From assembly GCA_964430665.1 (NCBI GenBank), contig CAYSFC010000005.1, positions 1 through 43,235 of the forward strand: a stretch of 43,235 bases of DNA, read 5' to 3'. Of this stretch, positions 1 to 9,800 are shown in pieces. The first letter of the stretch is position 1; every line of letters starts with the position of its first letter. The DNA comes from JAQUYS01 sp964430665 (lineage in GTDB: Archaea > Nanobdellota > Nanobdellia > Woesearchaeales > SKGA01). The notes beneath the pieces were generated by a model that had not been told where the DNA came from, did no database searches, and worked only from the letters and a program-made list of their open reading frames with translations. The translations under genes and the position numbers were made by a program.

Positions 1-1673
1 CCTTCTGATCCAGGTATCATAGATATATCAAAAACATTATTTCCATATTCAGATATTATTACATTTTCTCCATTGAAAGTAAATACTACTTCTTCGTCAG
101 GAGTTTCTAAATCATAAACATATTCTTTTAAATCTATGTTGAAAGAAGTTATACTTCCAGATTCTGTTTCTTCTAATTCTATATTTTGAATTCCTGAAAA
201 TGTGATAGGATTGTTGTTTATTCTTACTGCTGTTTGAGTTTGTCCTCCAAGATCATTTTCGAAGTCAAAAACAAACCAAAATACATGACCTGTTCCTAGG
301 AAATCGTCAGTTAAAGGAATACTATCTACAAAGTAATAATAGTAATCATCTTTTATACCAAATAATTTTTCCCAAAAAGTTTGAGCATGATTAGTGTCAT
401 CTAGTTTAACTTTAGATAAATTGTCCCATTCGTCGAAGTCTAATTCTTCTCCGTTATTTACAACTAAATAAACTCTTTTAATTAAGTTTGAATCAGTCAT
501 AATGTTTCCATTTAAATCTGAAATTTTAAATTTAGTATACATTGATTCTCCTCTGAAGAAATCATAGTCTTCGAATTTGAAATTTGAATCATTGTAAATT
601 TTTGCTTCGTTAATTTCGTAACCTTTTTCCCAAATATGGAATGTATCTGTTACGTGATTTGAATCATATAAATTTGTTAAAGTTGCGTAAGCATCTACAG
701 TATAGTTTTTATTGTTACTAAATCCTGTTGAGATTGTAAAATCAACATTACAATATCCTTTATCGTTTGTGTTACATGTTGTTTTTATTGTTGTTATGTC
801 GTTAGGTAAACTGAAGTGAACTGTTGCTTCTTCTGCTGGAACTCCGATTCCGTTTGTGACGTACGCAGTACATTTTAACATTTCACCTAAAACAACATCA
901 TCACCACAATTCATTGTCACTAAATCTAATTTGTCTTCTACAATTAAATTGAATGAAGTTGATGCAGTTTGACCTATGTTGTCTTCTACTGTTAAAATTA
1001 TTTCAGTTGTTCCAATTTCATCATAAGAACAAACTAAATTTGTATTATCTTGAATATAACAATTTGCTCCAGTTTCATCTCCACTTATAGATGTACTAAC
1101 TGAAGTTATTACTGAAAATTGTAATGACTTTGGATCTTCATCTGTAACGTATTGTTGTAAATTTGATAATGTGTATGTTTCTGTTTCTAACATAACTGTG
1201 ACATCATCTAAGTCTTGCCAAACAGGTGCGTCGTTTGGAACTGTATCTTCATTAACTACAAGAGTTAGAATCATATCATCTGAAAATGTTCCTTCTTGAG
1301 CATAAACTACAACCCAAAACTCTCCTTCTAAAATTGATGTATCTATGGTTGTTGCACCACTAACTTGTGTAGTGTGATCTGCATCATATATTGGATTTGC
1401 AAATCCTAAATCTGCTGCGCTAACTAATAATCCTGTATCTACATCTATTATTTTTACAATTGTGTGTACTGGATCATCCATAGCATAACTGTTCCATTCA
1501 AAAATAACACTTTCTCCTTGTGTTACTTCTTTTAAAGTTGAAGTCATAACTGCATTATTTTCATCTAACCAATAAGTGTAAACACCTGAACCACTTGCAG
1601 TTGCAAATGATGTTAAAGTTAGTAATAATACAAATATGAAAAGTATTGAATAAATTTTGTTTATCATCTTCAT
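1..1673 (-). CDS. Large secreted surface protein with Ig/cadherin-like domains (C-terminus beyond window)
   Basis: This reading frame stays open from the ATG at 1673 to the left edge of the window, giving 557 complete codons, so its C-terminal end is missing. It starts with a signal peptide (residues about 3-22, a hydrophobic run ending TSFATA). The rest is beta-rich and acidic. A segment around residues 140-230 has the NDAPVW...VTDEDP...TVEDNIGQ pattern of cadherin/dystroglycan-like repeats common in archaeal surface proteins, followed by an Ig-like segment with paired cysteines. A GGTG ribosome binding site sits 6 bases before the ATG. It is the third gene of a minus-strand operon with the collagen-like and coiled-coil genes, 42 bases after the former. 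Role in adhesion or the cell envelope is inferred; the exact family is not recognised. Confidence 0.75.
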   Translation of the reverse strand, partial: MKMINKIYSILFIFVLLLTLTSFATASGSGVYTYWLDENNAVMTSTLKEVTQGESVIFEWNSYAMDDPVHTIVKIIDVDTGLLVSAADLGFANPIYDADHTTQVSGATTIDTSILEGEFWVVVYAQEGTFSDDMILTLVVNEDTVPNDAPVWQDLDDVTVMLETETYTLSNLQQYVTDEDPKSLQFSVITSVSTSISGDETGANCYIQDNTNLVCSYDEIGTTEIILTVEDNIGQTASTSFNLIVEDKLDLVTMNCGDDVVLGEMLKCTAYVTNGIGVPAEEATVHFSLPNDITTIKTTCNTNDKGYCNVDFTISTGFSNNKNYTVDAYATLTNLYDSNHVTDTFHIWEKGYEINEAKIYNDSNFKFEDYDFFRGESMYTKFKISDLNGNIMTDSNLIKRVYLVVNNGEELDFDEWDNLSKVKLDDTNHAQTFWEKLFGIKDDYYYYFVDSIPLTDDFLGTGHVFWFVFDFENDLGGQTQTAVRINNNPITFSGIQNIELEETESGSITSFNIDLKEYVYDLETPDEEVVFTFNGENVIISEYGNNVFDISMIPGSE

Positions 1674-1715
1674 TTTTGCACCTTTAGTATTTTTATGAAA
1701 TTAAAAAAATAAAAA

Positions 1716-3116
1716 TTATTTTTTATGTTCTTTGAACCATTCTCTTGGTGTGAAACCTAAATATCCTTCAATCATTTTGTCAGCTGGATAAACATTCGCT
1801 CCAACTTTAACTCCTGAATTTTTACCTTCTAAAGCACCACCAAAGTAATATGTGAATGGTTTCACATCTTCTTTTGATTCGTTCAAAGTAGTGTGACTTG
1901 AAACAAAGTTATTATTTATGTATGTGTCAAGTCTGTTCTTTTCTGTTTCAGTTAAATAACCATCTCTATAACCTACTCCGCCTTCGATTTCAAATATAGC
2001 TTTACTTTCAGGATTTAATTTAAATTTTAAACCAGCCAAGTATGTTTCAATAGCTTTTGTTATAGTTTGTGTTTGGTTATTGCTAGTATACCCAATAGTA
2101 TTTCCTGATGTTTGTGAAACTATAGGTTGTCTATCAACTTCACCATTGTTATTTTCTTCATTGTAAACGTTGCTTGCTTTTCCAAAAGTTAAAGAGACTC
2201 TAGAGTTTCCAAGAGGAATTTCTACTCCTAATTTATTACCAATTGAGTTTTCTGCAGAAGAGTATCCTGTAGTTATTGTAACTCCTTTTAGTGATTCATA
2301 TAATTTAGACAATGCATCGTTATCAGTTTTTAAAGAGTCGTTTGTTTTTTTAACTGTTGCTACTTCGTTTCTTAGATTTTCAACAATTAAATTTAGATCT
2401 TTTTCATCACCATCTATTTTGATAACGTATTCGTCACCCTCATTAACAGTAACATCAAGACCTTTTAATTTATCTTCTAAACTATTTATGTAGTCTAAAG
2501 GAAAGTCTGTTTGATATTGAGTGAATTCATCTGTATTTGTGGAGAATATTGTGTTGTATAATGATTCTACAGCTTTTACAACTGAACTATCTTTATCAGC
2601 AACATTTGATTTAATAACAAAAGTCATGTATTTATCGTTGCTTCCTACAGATGTAAGTGCAAAGTTTTTATCAGTAACATTTTTGTTGAAATAATTTAAA
2701 ATTAAATCGTAATTGTTTCCGTCGAGAGAATCTTGTTTAGCTAGAGCAGATGAATCTTGATTTCCTTCAGGATATTCATGTTTTATAATAACTTCTAGTT
2801 TGCCGTCTTTTCCGTCTTTTCCTGGTTTTCCATTTTTTCCTGGTTTTCCTGGCTTACCTTGGATAATTATTGTTTTATTTTCAGCATCTTTTCCTGGTTT
2901 TCCATCTTCACCATCTTCACCATCTTTACCTGGTTTTGAAATAAATGAATTATCCCAACCTCTCGCATAAGGACTTGATGATGTATCACGATATGCTTGT
3001 TCTTTTTCTTGGTCTTCCTGAGTAAGAATATCTGGACCAGATGCAAATAAATTTGTAGCCAACATATATGATGCTGTTAAAATAGTTCCAAGTTTGAATA
3101 AAGTTTTTCCTTTCAT
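1716..3116 (-). CDS. Secreted protein with collagen-like Gly-X-Y repeats
   Basis: A 466-residue protein with an N-terminal signal sequence or anchor (residues about 5-26). Residues about 63-105 form a collagen-like region of Gly-X-Y triplets (GKDGEDGEDGKPGKD, then a nine-residue interruption, then GKPGKPGKNGKPGKDGKDG). The triplets are rich in Lys-Gly-Asp/Glu, the charge pairing known to stabilise triple helices. The middle is predicted coiled coil. The C-terminal 200 residues alternate polar and hydrophobic residues with many glycines, as in a beta-sheet or barrel-like domain. Its start overlaps the stop of the upstream coiled-coil gene (ATGA), so the two are translationally coupled. Collagen-like proteins are well known in bacteria and phages and uncommon in archaea. 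A trimeric surface fibre is inferred. Confidence 0.8.
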   Translation of the reverse strand: MKGKTLFKLGTILTASYMLATNLFASGPDILTQEDQEKEQAYRDTSSSPYARGWDNSFISKPGKDGEDGEDGKPGKDAENKTIIIQGKPGKPGKNGKPGKDGKDGKLEVIIKHEYPEGNQDSSALAKQDSLDGNNYDLILNYFNKNVTDKNFALTSVGSNDKYMTFVIKSNVADKDSSVVKAVESLYNTIFSTNTDEFTQYQTDFPLDYINSLEDKLKGLDVTVNEGDEYVIKIDGDEKDLNLIVENLRNEVATVKKTNDSLKTDNDALSKLYESLKGVTITTGYSSAENSIGNKLGVEIPLGNSRVSLTFGKASNVYNEENNNGEVDRQPIVSQTSGNTIGYTSNNQTQTITKAIETYLAGLKFKLNPESKAIFEIEGGVGYRDGYLTETEKNRLDTYINNNFVSSHTTLNESKEDVKPFTYYFGGALEGKNSGVKVGANVYPADKMIEGYLGFTPREWFKEHKK

Positions 3117-3943
3117 CGTTTTCTACCTCGAGTTGATTGAATAGCTTGTAATGCTTCTGCTTTCGCTTTTTGTTCACGTGCGTATCTAATTGAATCTTGA
3201 CGTTCAACATATTTATTATTAGCAATTAAATTATTTAAAGTTGAATCTGTTTTAGCATATTTTTTCTCTAATTCATTTTTAGCTAATTGTAAAGAATTAT
3301 ATTCTGAAATTTTTTCAGAAAGTAATGATTTTATTGATTTATAATTATTTGACTCTTGAGTTAGTTTGTTAGTTAATTTAGTATTTGCTTCTTTTAAATT
3401 ATTATTCTCACTAACTAACGCATCTATGTTGTCGTTCTTGAAAAGAGTTGATATGTATGTTGTTGCTGCGATAGCTGCGATAGTTGTACCTGCAATTATT
3501 GGTTTGAAGTATTTAACACTTATTTTGCTAGCTAAACTATCATATACTTTCAACAGAATAGAATAATTTTCAGATAATTTTTCATTTTCTTTAGTTAATT
3601 CTTTGTTTTCTTCTGACATTGATTTTTCATAATGTTCGCTTGCTACATCATCCATATTCATAATTTCGTCTAATTGTTCTGTGTCAGATTTGATTTCCGG
3701 AATTGGATTTGAATTTTCATATTTAGAATTAGGTTCTATGAATGTTTTAGTTTTTTTAACTTCAGACAAATTATCGAAAATCATTTCGTCCTTACTTGAT
3801 TTTTTTCTATCAGATTTCTCAGCTAAATCATTCATTAGATGAGGATCATTAAAATCAACTTTTTCGAATGAACTATTCCCTCCAGAACCTTCATTGTCTC
3901 CTTCATTCTCTTTTTGTAAAATATAATTGTTAGTCCATAACAT
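3113..3943 (-). CDS. Single-pass membrane protein with coiled coils
   Basis: 276 residues. The N-terminal 100 residues are acidic and low in complexity, a coiled coil runs over about 105-135, one transmembrane segment lies at about 148-168 (rich in Ala, Ile and Thr), and a second long coiled coil covers about 170-240 before a basic tail ending RGRKR. The ATG is preceded by GAGGGA at good spacing. It is the first gene of the surface operon and overlaps the collagen-like gene by four bases. It has no signal peptide at the very N-terminus, so the acidic part is probably cytoplasmic. A role as a membrane anchor or stalk for the next two products is inferred from the operon only. The family is not recognised. 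Confidence 0.7.
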   Translation of the reverse strand: MLWTNNYILQKENEGDNEGSGGNSSFEKVDFNDPHLMNDLAEKSDRKKSSKDEMIFDNLSEVKKTKTFIEPNSKYENSNPIPEIKSDTEQLDEIMNMDDVASEHYEKSMSEENKELTKENEKLSENYSILLKVYDSLASKISVKYFKPIIAGTTIAAIAATTYISTLFKNDNIDALVSENNNLKEANTKLTNKLTQESNNYKSIKSLLSEKISEYNSLQLAKNELEKKYAKTDSTLNNLIANNKYVERQDSIRYAREQKAKAEALQAIQSTRGRKR

Positions 3944-4012
3944 TTTATTTCCCTCGCGATTGGAATTTTTCAGTAAAATTAACTACTGATGTAGTGTGAA
4001 AAGGTAGTTCAA

Positions 4013-4020
4013 TATATAAA
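4013..4020 (-). promoter_or_regulatory. TATA box of the surface-protein operon
   Basis: On the minus strand the sequence reads TTTATATA about 70 bases before the first start codon (3943), in the 237-base gap 3944-4180. The expected start of transcription is near 3990. A perfect dyad, ACTAC-TGAT-GTAGT (3982-3995), lies on that point and could be an operator. Nothing else is evident in this gap. Confidence 0.45.
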
Positions 4021-4180
4021 CCTTTGCATTTTGTAATCACTCCCCAATGAATACAATATGTCACTCATACTACAAGATTAGAGAAGAATACAAATCAATT
4101 TATAAATATGTCTATAAGTTGTGCAAGAGAATTTAAAATCATAAAGATAAATTTTGTTACTTATATGAGTTACACTTAAC

Positions 4181-5074
4181 TTATTCGCACTTTTTCATTT
4201 TTGCTATAAAAAAGCCTTCTGTACCTGTTTTATGTGGCCAAAATCTTCTTGTTAATTTTAAAGAAGAATCTAATTCTGTATCAAATACCTTTGTTAGGCC
4301 TTCATCTCCTATTTTTAGATTTGTTGGAATTAATTTCATATCAGAATATTGATTTAAAAACCAATCTATCATTAATTCGTCTTCTTCTGGTTCTAAAGAA
4401 CATGTTGAATAAACCAAAACCCCTTTTTTTTCTAAAGATTTGTAAGCAGATCTTAATAATTCTTTTTGTAAATTACTACGACCTTTTATTCCTTCTAAAT
4501 TTCTTATTGAAAAAAAGTTTTTTTCTACACAAAAATTTCCTGAGCAAGGTGCATCTAAAAGAATATGAGAAAACTTTAAACCTAAATCATGAATAAATCT
4601 TGAATCTTTTTTATATGTTGCAATGGATTTTAAATTTAGTCTTTCAATATTGTAGTTTAAAGGTTTTAATCTTAGAGAATTATTATCTATTGCAATTATT
4701 GGAACTTTATCTTGAAGAATTTGTGCCATTTGAGTGGTTTTACTACCTGGTGCAGCACACATATCTAAAACTTTTGTTGGGTTTTCTCCATTTAAAAGAA
4801 CTTCTGCAGGTAATTGACTCGCGGCTTCTTGTATGTATATGTAACCTAATAAATATTCGGGTGATGATGCCAATGAAAAATCTGATTCATACCAGTAAGA
4901 ATTTTTAAGAAAAGGAATTTTTTGTAATTTTATTTTTTGTTTTTTTAATCTTGAGATTATTTCTTTTTCTGATATTTGAAGAATATTTATTCTAATTGAA
5001 CTTTTGATTGGAGGAACTAACTCAACTTCGAATTTTTCTCCTAATTTGTTGTATCTCTCCATAAATTGATTCAT
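4181..5074 (-). CDS. NOL1/NOP2/Sun-family RNA (cytosine-5)-methyltransferase
   Basis: 297 residues, a SAM-dependent m5C methyltransferase acting on tRNA or rRNA. Motif I is LDMCAAPGSKTTQ (about 103-115). The two catalytic cysteines of the family are present: Cys177 in DAPCSG and Cys225 in YSTCSLEPEE. The N-terminal SIRIN segment matches the RxN motif region. There is no PUA domain, so it is the short archaeal form. It ends a two-gene unit with the NFACT protein, starting 7 bases after that gene. Exact target (tRNA position or rRNA) cannot be read from sequence. Confidence 0.9.
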   Translation of the reverse strand: MNQFMERYNKLGEKFEVELVPPIKSSIRINILQISEKEIISRLKKQKIKLQKIPFLKNSYWYESDFSLASSPEYLLGYIYIQEAASQLPAEVLLNGENPTKVLDMCAAPGSKTTQMAQILQDKVPIIAIDNNSLRLKPLNYNIERLNLKSIATYKKDSRFIHDLGLKFSHILLDAPCSGNFCVEKNFFSIRNLEGIKGRSNLQKELLRSAYKSLEKKGVLVYSTCSLEPEEDELMIDWFLNQYSDMKLIPTNLKIGDEGLTKVFDTELDSSLKLTRRFWPHKTGTEGFFIAKMKKCE

Positions 5075-5081
5075 TTTTCAC

Positions 5082-6194
5082 CTATTCAAGATTTAATTCC
5101 AACTTTCCTGTATGTTCATCTAAAGAAACGAATAAATCATTTTTCTCTAATTCTTTTTTTATTTCATTCCAAGATTTGATTTTTTTATTTTTTTGAATGT
5201 ATTCTAATATTTCTTTTATTTGTGAATAGTTTTTATAAATTAGTTCTCCTTTTTCAGTGTTTTCTTCTTTTGATTGTTCGAGACCTTGTAATTGGTTTTT
5301 TTGTGCGTTCAAAATTTTACTTATTTTAGATAGGGATTCTTTTTTTTCAACTTCTATTTTTGCTTTCTCTGTTTTTTTATAATTTTGGAAAACTATTTTA
5401 TTTATTCCTTGGTTAAATGTTTCAAAGAATTCTTCTGGAATTAAAGATTTCATTTCAATAGGATATATTTTGTTACCTACTTTGTTTGGTTTGACAGGTG
5501 AATTTATTAAATTTTTAATTTGATTGTATATTTTTTCAGATTCTTCTGGGGTGATTTGACTAGGAGATTTATTTTTATCTAAATCTAAATTCATTAGAAC
5601 TTCTTCTGAGAACACTCCTCCTAAACTAAAATCTATTGCTAGAGATTTTACAATTGATTCTTTATCTGAAGATGTTATGTTTTTGTTAAATTCTTGTTGA
5701 GAAATTTCGAGTAAATTTATTTGTTGTGGTGGTAATTTATATTCTTCTCTGTTTTTTAAAGTTCTTTTGCCCCATGTTTGAGATTTAGCTACGGCCAATA
5801 TTTGATTTTCTCCATCTGTTAGAATTATGTTTCCTGTTGAGAATAATTCTATATATAATATAGCATCTCCATGTTTTGTACTTAAATCTATTTTAATTAT
5901 TCTTTCAAAATTAATTTGATTTATTTCTTTTATTTTGGCATTGGTTATTTTTCTTCTTAAAGAAGAGCAAAAAGAGGGTGGAAGATCAGGAAAATCTGGT
6001 TTGAAATCAGTTATACATATAACATCTGGTATTGATGTGTATAAGAATTTTTTGCCTTCTCCAGATATATGTAATGCAAATAATATGTTGAAATCTTCTT
6101 TTGTTTGAAAAATTTTCTCTATTTTTGCCCCTATTAAAGACTTTAATTCAGGTATTAAAAAATGTATGTCTAAAGATGATAAATTGTATTCCAT
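5082..6194 (-). CDS. NFACT-N domain protein (Rqc2/FbpA-like), short form
   Basis: 370 residues. The N-terminal 200 residues match the NFACT-N domain of Rqc2/NEMF/RqcH proteins, which bind obstructed large ribosomal subunits and tRNA: the opening SLDIHFLIPELKSLIGAKIEKI, the LPPSFCSSLRRKI block, and a Y.LPP segment near 173. A coiled coil follows (about 280-330). Full-length archaeal homologues usually continue into a C-terminal NFACT-R domain, which is absent here. It may be encoded elsewhere or lost. GGAGGAG lies 14 bases before the ATG, a rather long spacing. It shares a divergent promoter region with the cobalamin adenosyltransferase. A role in ribosome quality control is from family knowledge. 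Confidence 0.8.
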   Translation of the reverse strand: MEYNLSSLDIHFLIPELKSLIGAKIEKIFQTKEDFNILFALHISGEGKKFLYTSIPDVICITDFKPDFPDLPPSFCSSLRRKITNAKIKEINQINFERIIKIDLSTKHGDAILYIELFSTGNIILTDGENQILAVAKSQTWGKRTLKNREEYKLPPQQINLLEISQQEFNKNITSSDKESIVKSLAIDFSLGGVFSEEVLMNLDLDKNKSPSQITPEESEKIYNQIKNLINSPVKPNKVGNKIYPIEMKSLIPEEFFETFNQGINKIVFQNYKKTEKAKIEVEKKESLSKISKILNAQKNQLQGLEQSKEENTEKGELIYKNYSQIKEILEYIQKNKKIKSWNEIKKELEKNDLFVSLDEHTGKLELNLE

Positions 6195-6259
6195 TCTTTC
6201 AATAAAAACTCCTCCTTTTTATATTTAGCGTTAGCGATATACAAATACTTAAATATTAG

Positions 6260-6847
6260 ATGGCAGTTATCCAAAATATGGTTATCACTACTAAGTTCGG
6301 CGATAAGGGTAAAACTCAACTTTTGTTTGGAAAGGTTGTTCCTAAATCACATCCTCGAATGCACATATGTGGTACTATTGATGAAGCCAATGCTCAATTG
6401 GGTGTTGCGAGAGCTTATGCTATTTCTCCTGGATTAAAAAAAGAGTTATTTATAATTCAAGAAAATATGTTTACTCTGGGTGCTGAAGTTGCAACTGCAA
6501 GGGAAGACTATCATAAACTTGGTAAAACTATAAATAAAACTCATGTTCTGAATATTGAAGGAGAAATTTCTGTTTTAGAGAATTTTAATGATATAGATAA
6601 TTGGTTTGTACCAGGAGATATTGTAAGTTCTGCGCACATTGAAGTTGCTAGAACAATTATACGTAGGTTGGAAAGATATTTACATAATATGAAATATCAC
6701 AATAAACACGCTCTTATTTACATTAATAGAGTTTCTGATTATTTGTGGTTATTAAGTCAAAAGGAAGAATATTATGTTCGTGGTTTGGAGAGAAAAGTTC
6801 ATCTTAATAAAGAAGAAAAAGAAAGACAAACTCACATCTTTAATTAA
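6260..6847 (+). CDS. pduO: PduO-type ATP:cob(I)alamin adenosyltransferase
   Basis: 195 residues. The enzyme transfers the adenosyl group of ATP to cob(I)alamin, making adenosylcobalamin. Family marks are the N-terminal T.FGDKGKTQLLFG ATP-binding segment, the GTIDEANAQLGVAR block, RRLERYL, and YINRVSDYLWLLS. It lies tail to tail with the B12-dependent ribonucleotide reductase: the two stop codons share the TTAA at 6844-6847. This is a functional match, because that reductase needs adenosylcobalamin as its radical source. There is no ribosome binding site and AT-rich TATA-like sequence lies just upstream, so a leaderless or very short leader transcript is likely. A second ATG at 6278 is an alternative start. 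No other cobalamin genes are in the window, so B12 is probably salvaged. Confidence 0.88.
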   Translation: MAVIQNMVITTKFGDKGKTQLLFGKVVPKSHPRMHICGTIDEANAQLGVARAYAISPGLKKELFIIQENMFTLGAEVATAREDYHKLGKTINKTHVLNIEGEISVLENFNDIDNWFVPGDIVSSAHIEVARTIIRRLERYLHNMKYHNKHALIYINRVSDYLWLLSQKEEYYVRGLERKVHLNKEEKERQTHIFN

Positions 6848-9800
6848 CTACATCCTGTTGTGGTTCCACAATCTTCACAAAGCATACATGTTCCATTTCT
6901 TCGCATTTTCATGCTACCGCAGTTTGAACATTTTTCTCCAGTATAACCTTGAGCTTTAGCTTTTAATATTTCTGCATCTTCTTTAGATACTTCTTTTTCA
7001 TCATGGTTGTTTTTTTTGTCAGGATTATCTCTTTTTTTCTTAGCATCTTTTATGTGAACAAGATCAGTTCTATCTAAATATTCGAATCCGAGAACTCTAA
7101 ATATGTAATCAACTAAAGAGCTAGACATTCTTATTGCTTCGTGACCTTGAACAACTCCTGATGGTAAGAATTTTTTGAAAGTAAATTTATCTATAAAAGA
7201 CTCTAGAGGAACTTTATTTTCCAAAGCTAAAGAAACAGATTCTGCAAAAGACTCCATCATTGGTTTTAATGTTTCGTCTCCATCTTCAGTTGTTAATTCG
7301 ATTTTAGCCAGAGAACCATCATTAAATTCTGTTGTAGTTAGAGTTATTTTTTGTCCTCCCACTTTTGCTTCTTGTGTGAATCCTCTTTTTAAATTTTCTA
7401 AAGCAACTTTGCTTGCTTCTTTTGGTCCAAAATCTAATCCGTCGTCTTCATTTTTCAATGCCAACAACATGTTTTCATCAGGATTTGAAGCGGATAAAGG
7501 TTGACTTAATTTACTTCCATCTCTATATAATGCTACAGCTTTAATCATCATCTTCCAAGAATCCAAATAAACTCTGTTCACATCTTCTATAGTTGCATTT
7601 GAATCCATGTTTATTGTTTTACTGATTGCGCCAGATATAAATGGTTGTACTGCAGCCATCATTTTCATATGTCCTTTGTAAGATATTAATCTTGTTCCTT
7701 TTTTACCACATTTACTTGCGCAATCGAAAACATCTAAATGTTCATCTTTTAATTCAGGGGCACCTTCCACAGTCATGGTTCCGCAAACATATTCTTCTGT
7801 TTTTTGAATTTGTTCTTCTGAGAATCCTAATTCTTTTAAAACATCTAAATTAAAATCTTTTATTTGTTCTTCTGAGAATCCTAATTTTTTTAGATTGTCT
7901 GAACCAATTGTGAATGCAGAGAATGCATGTTTTAATTCAAATGCAGATTTCAATTGAAGTTCAATTTTATCAACTATTTCTTGAGTAAATCCTTTTTGAA
8001 TTAAATCTTGGTGGTTTATTGCTGGACATCCTTTTAGAGTTCCATGACCAATACAATAATTAATTATTGAATCTATTTGTTCTTCAGTATAATTTAATGC
8101 TTCTAATGCTTTTGGAACGGAGCGATTTACTATTTTGAAATAACCTCCTCCAACAAGTTTTTTGAATTTGACTAAAGCGAAATCAGGTTCTATTCCGGTT
8201 GTATCACAATCCATAACTAAACCAATTGTTCCAGTGGGTGCTATGACTGTTACTTGCGCATTTCTGTAACCATATTTTTGTCCCCAATCTAATGCATCGT
8301 CCCAAGATTTATGTGCTTCTTTTAACATATATTCTGGGCAAATTTTTTGGTCAATAGCAACAGGTTTTATTGTTAAATCTTCGTAAGAATCTTCACCATA
8401 TGCTGCACGTCTGTGATTTCTCATGACTTTTAACATGTCTTCTTTATTTGATTCGTATTTTGCAAAGGTTCCGACAACACTAGCTAATTCTGCAGAAGTT
8501 CTATATGATTCTCCACCCATTATTGCAGAAACTCCTCCTGCTATTGCTCTTCCATAATCGCTGTCGTAAGCTGCACCCATTCGCATAACTAAAGAGCCTA
8601 TATTTGCAAATCCTAATCCTAAACTCCTATATAAGAATGAATTTATTGCTATTTGTTTTGCAGGAAATTGTGCCATCACAATACTTAATTCTAAAACGAT
8701 TGTCCAAATTCTTACGGAGTGTTTAAATTCATCTATTTTGAATTTTTTTTCTTTCTCATCATAAAATTTAATTAAATTTATACTTGCTAAGTTGCAAGCA
8801 GTATCATCTAAAAACATATATTCTGAACAAGGATTGCTTGCATTTATTCTTCCATCTTTTGGACATGTATGCCATTCATTTATTGTTGAATCATATTGTA
8901 CACCAGGATCTGCACACATCCAAGCAGCATAATTTAATTTTTTCCAAAGTTCTTTTGCTTTGACTACTCTGTTTACTTTTTTATTTGTTCTATTTATTAG
9001 TTCCCAATCGCCATCTTTTTCTAATATTTCAAAAAATTTGTTAGGAATTCGTATAGAATTATTGCTGTTTTGTCCTGCTACTGTTATGTATGCTTCTGAT
9101 TCAAAATCAGTGTCCATAGTTACAAAAGGAATTTCTTTAACTCCTTGTTTCGCTAATTGTAAAACTCTGTTAATGTAATTTATTGGAACATTTTTATGAA
9201 GTGCTTTTTTAATCGCATTTTTTAATTCAGGATTTTTTTCAATGTCTGTTGAATTTGTTTTGTTAATTATATTCATTATATTTTTTAATTCTTCATCGCA
9301 AATTTTACTTCCCGCAACTAAAGATGCAACTTTTTGTTCTTCACGCATTTTCCAATCTATAAATGACTCAATGTCTGGGTGGTTTAAATCTAAACAAACC
9401 ATTTTTGCAGCACGTCTTGTTGTTCCTCCAGATTTAACTGAACCTGCACCTCTATCAAACACACTTAAGAAACTCATTAAACCAGAAGATTTTCCTCCTC
9501 CAGAAAGTCCTTCTCCATACGCTCTTAGTGTTGAGAAATTTGTTCCTGTGCCAGAACCGTATTTGAATAATCTAGCTTCTTTAGTTAGAACATCAAATAT
9601 TCCTCCCTCATTCACTAAATCATCTCTTACACTTTGGATAAAACATGCGTGTGGTTGACAATGAGAATATGCGTCTTCAGAAAGTTTTGCTTCTCCTGTT
9701 ACTGGATCTGCATAGTGATGACCTTGTGGTCTTCCAGTTATTCCATATGCTTCATATAGTCCTGTGTTGAACCATTGTGGGGAGTTTGGTGCAACCATTT

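Noticed and set aside
2986..3225. 79-residue minus-strand ORF across the junction of two surface genes
   Set aside because: It is out of frame with both overlapping genes, which have clear signal, coiled-coil and collagen features.
4234..4908. Plus-strand ORFs rich in Leu and Phe
   Set aside because: They are antisense shadows of the m5C methyltransferase gene, with no start signals and biased composition.
9242..9658. 138-residue plus-strand ORF inside nrdJ
   Set aside because: It is antisense to the strongly conserved reductase core and resembles no family.
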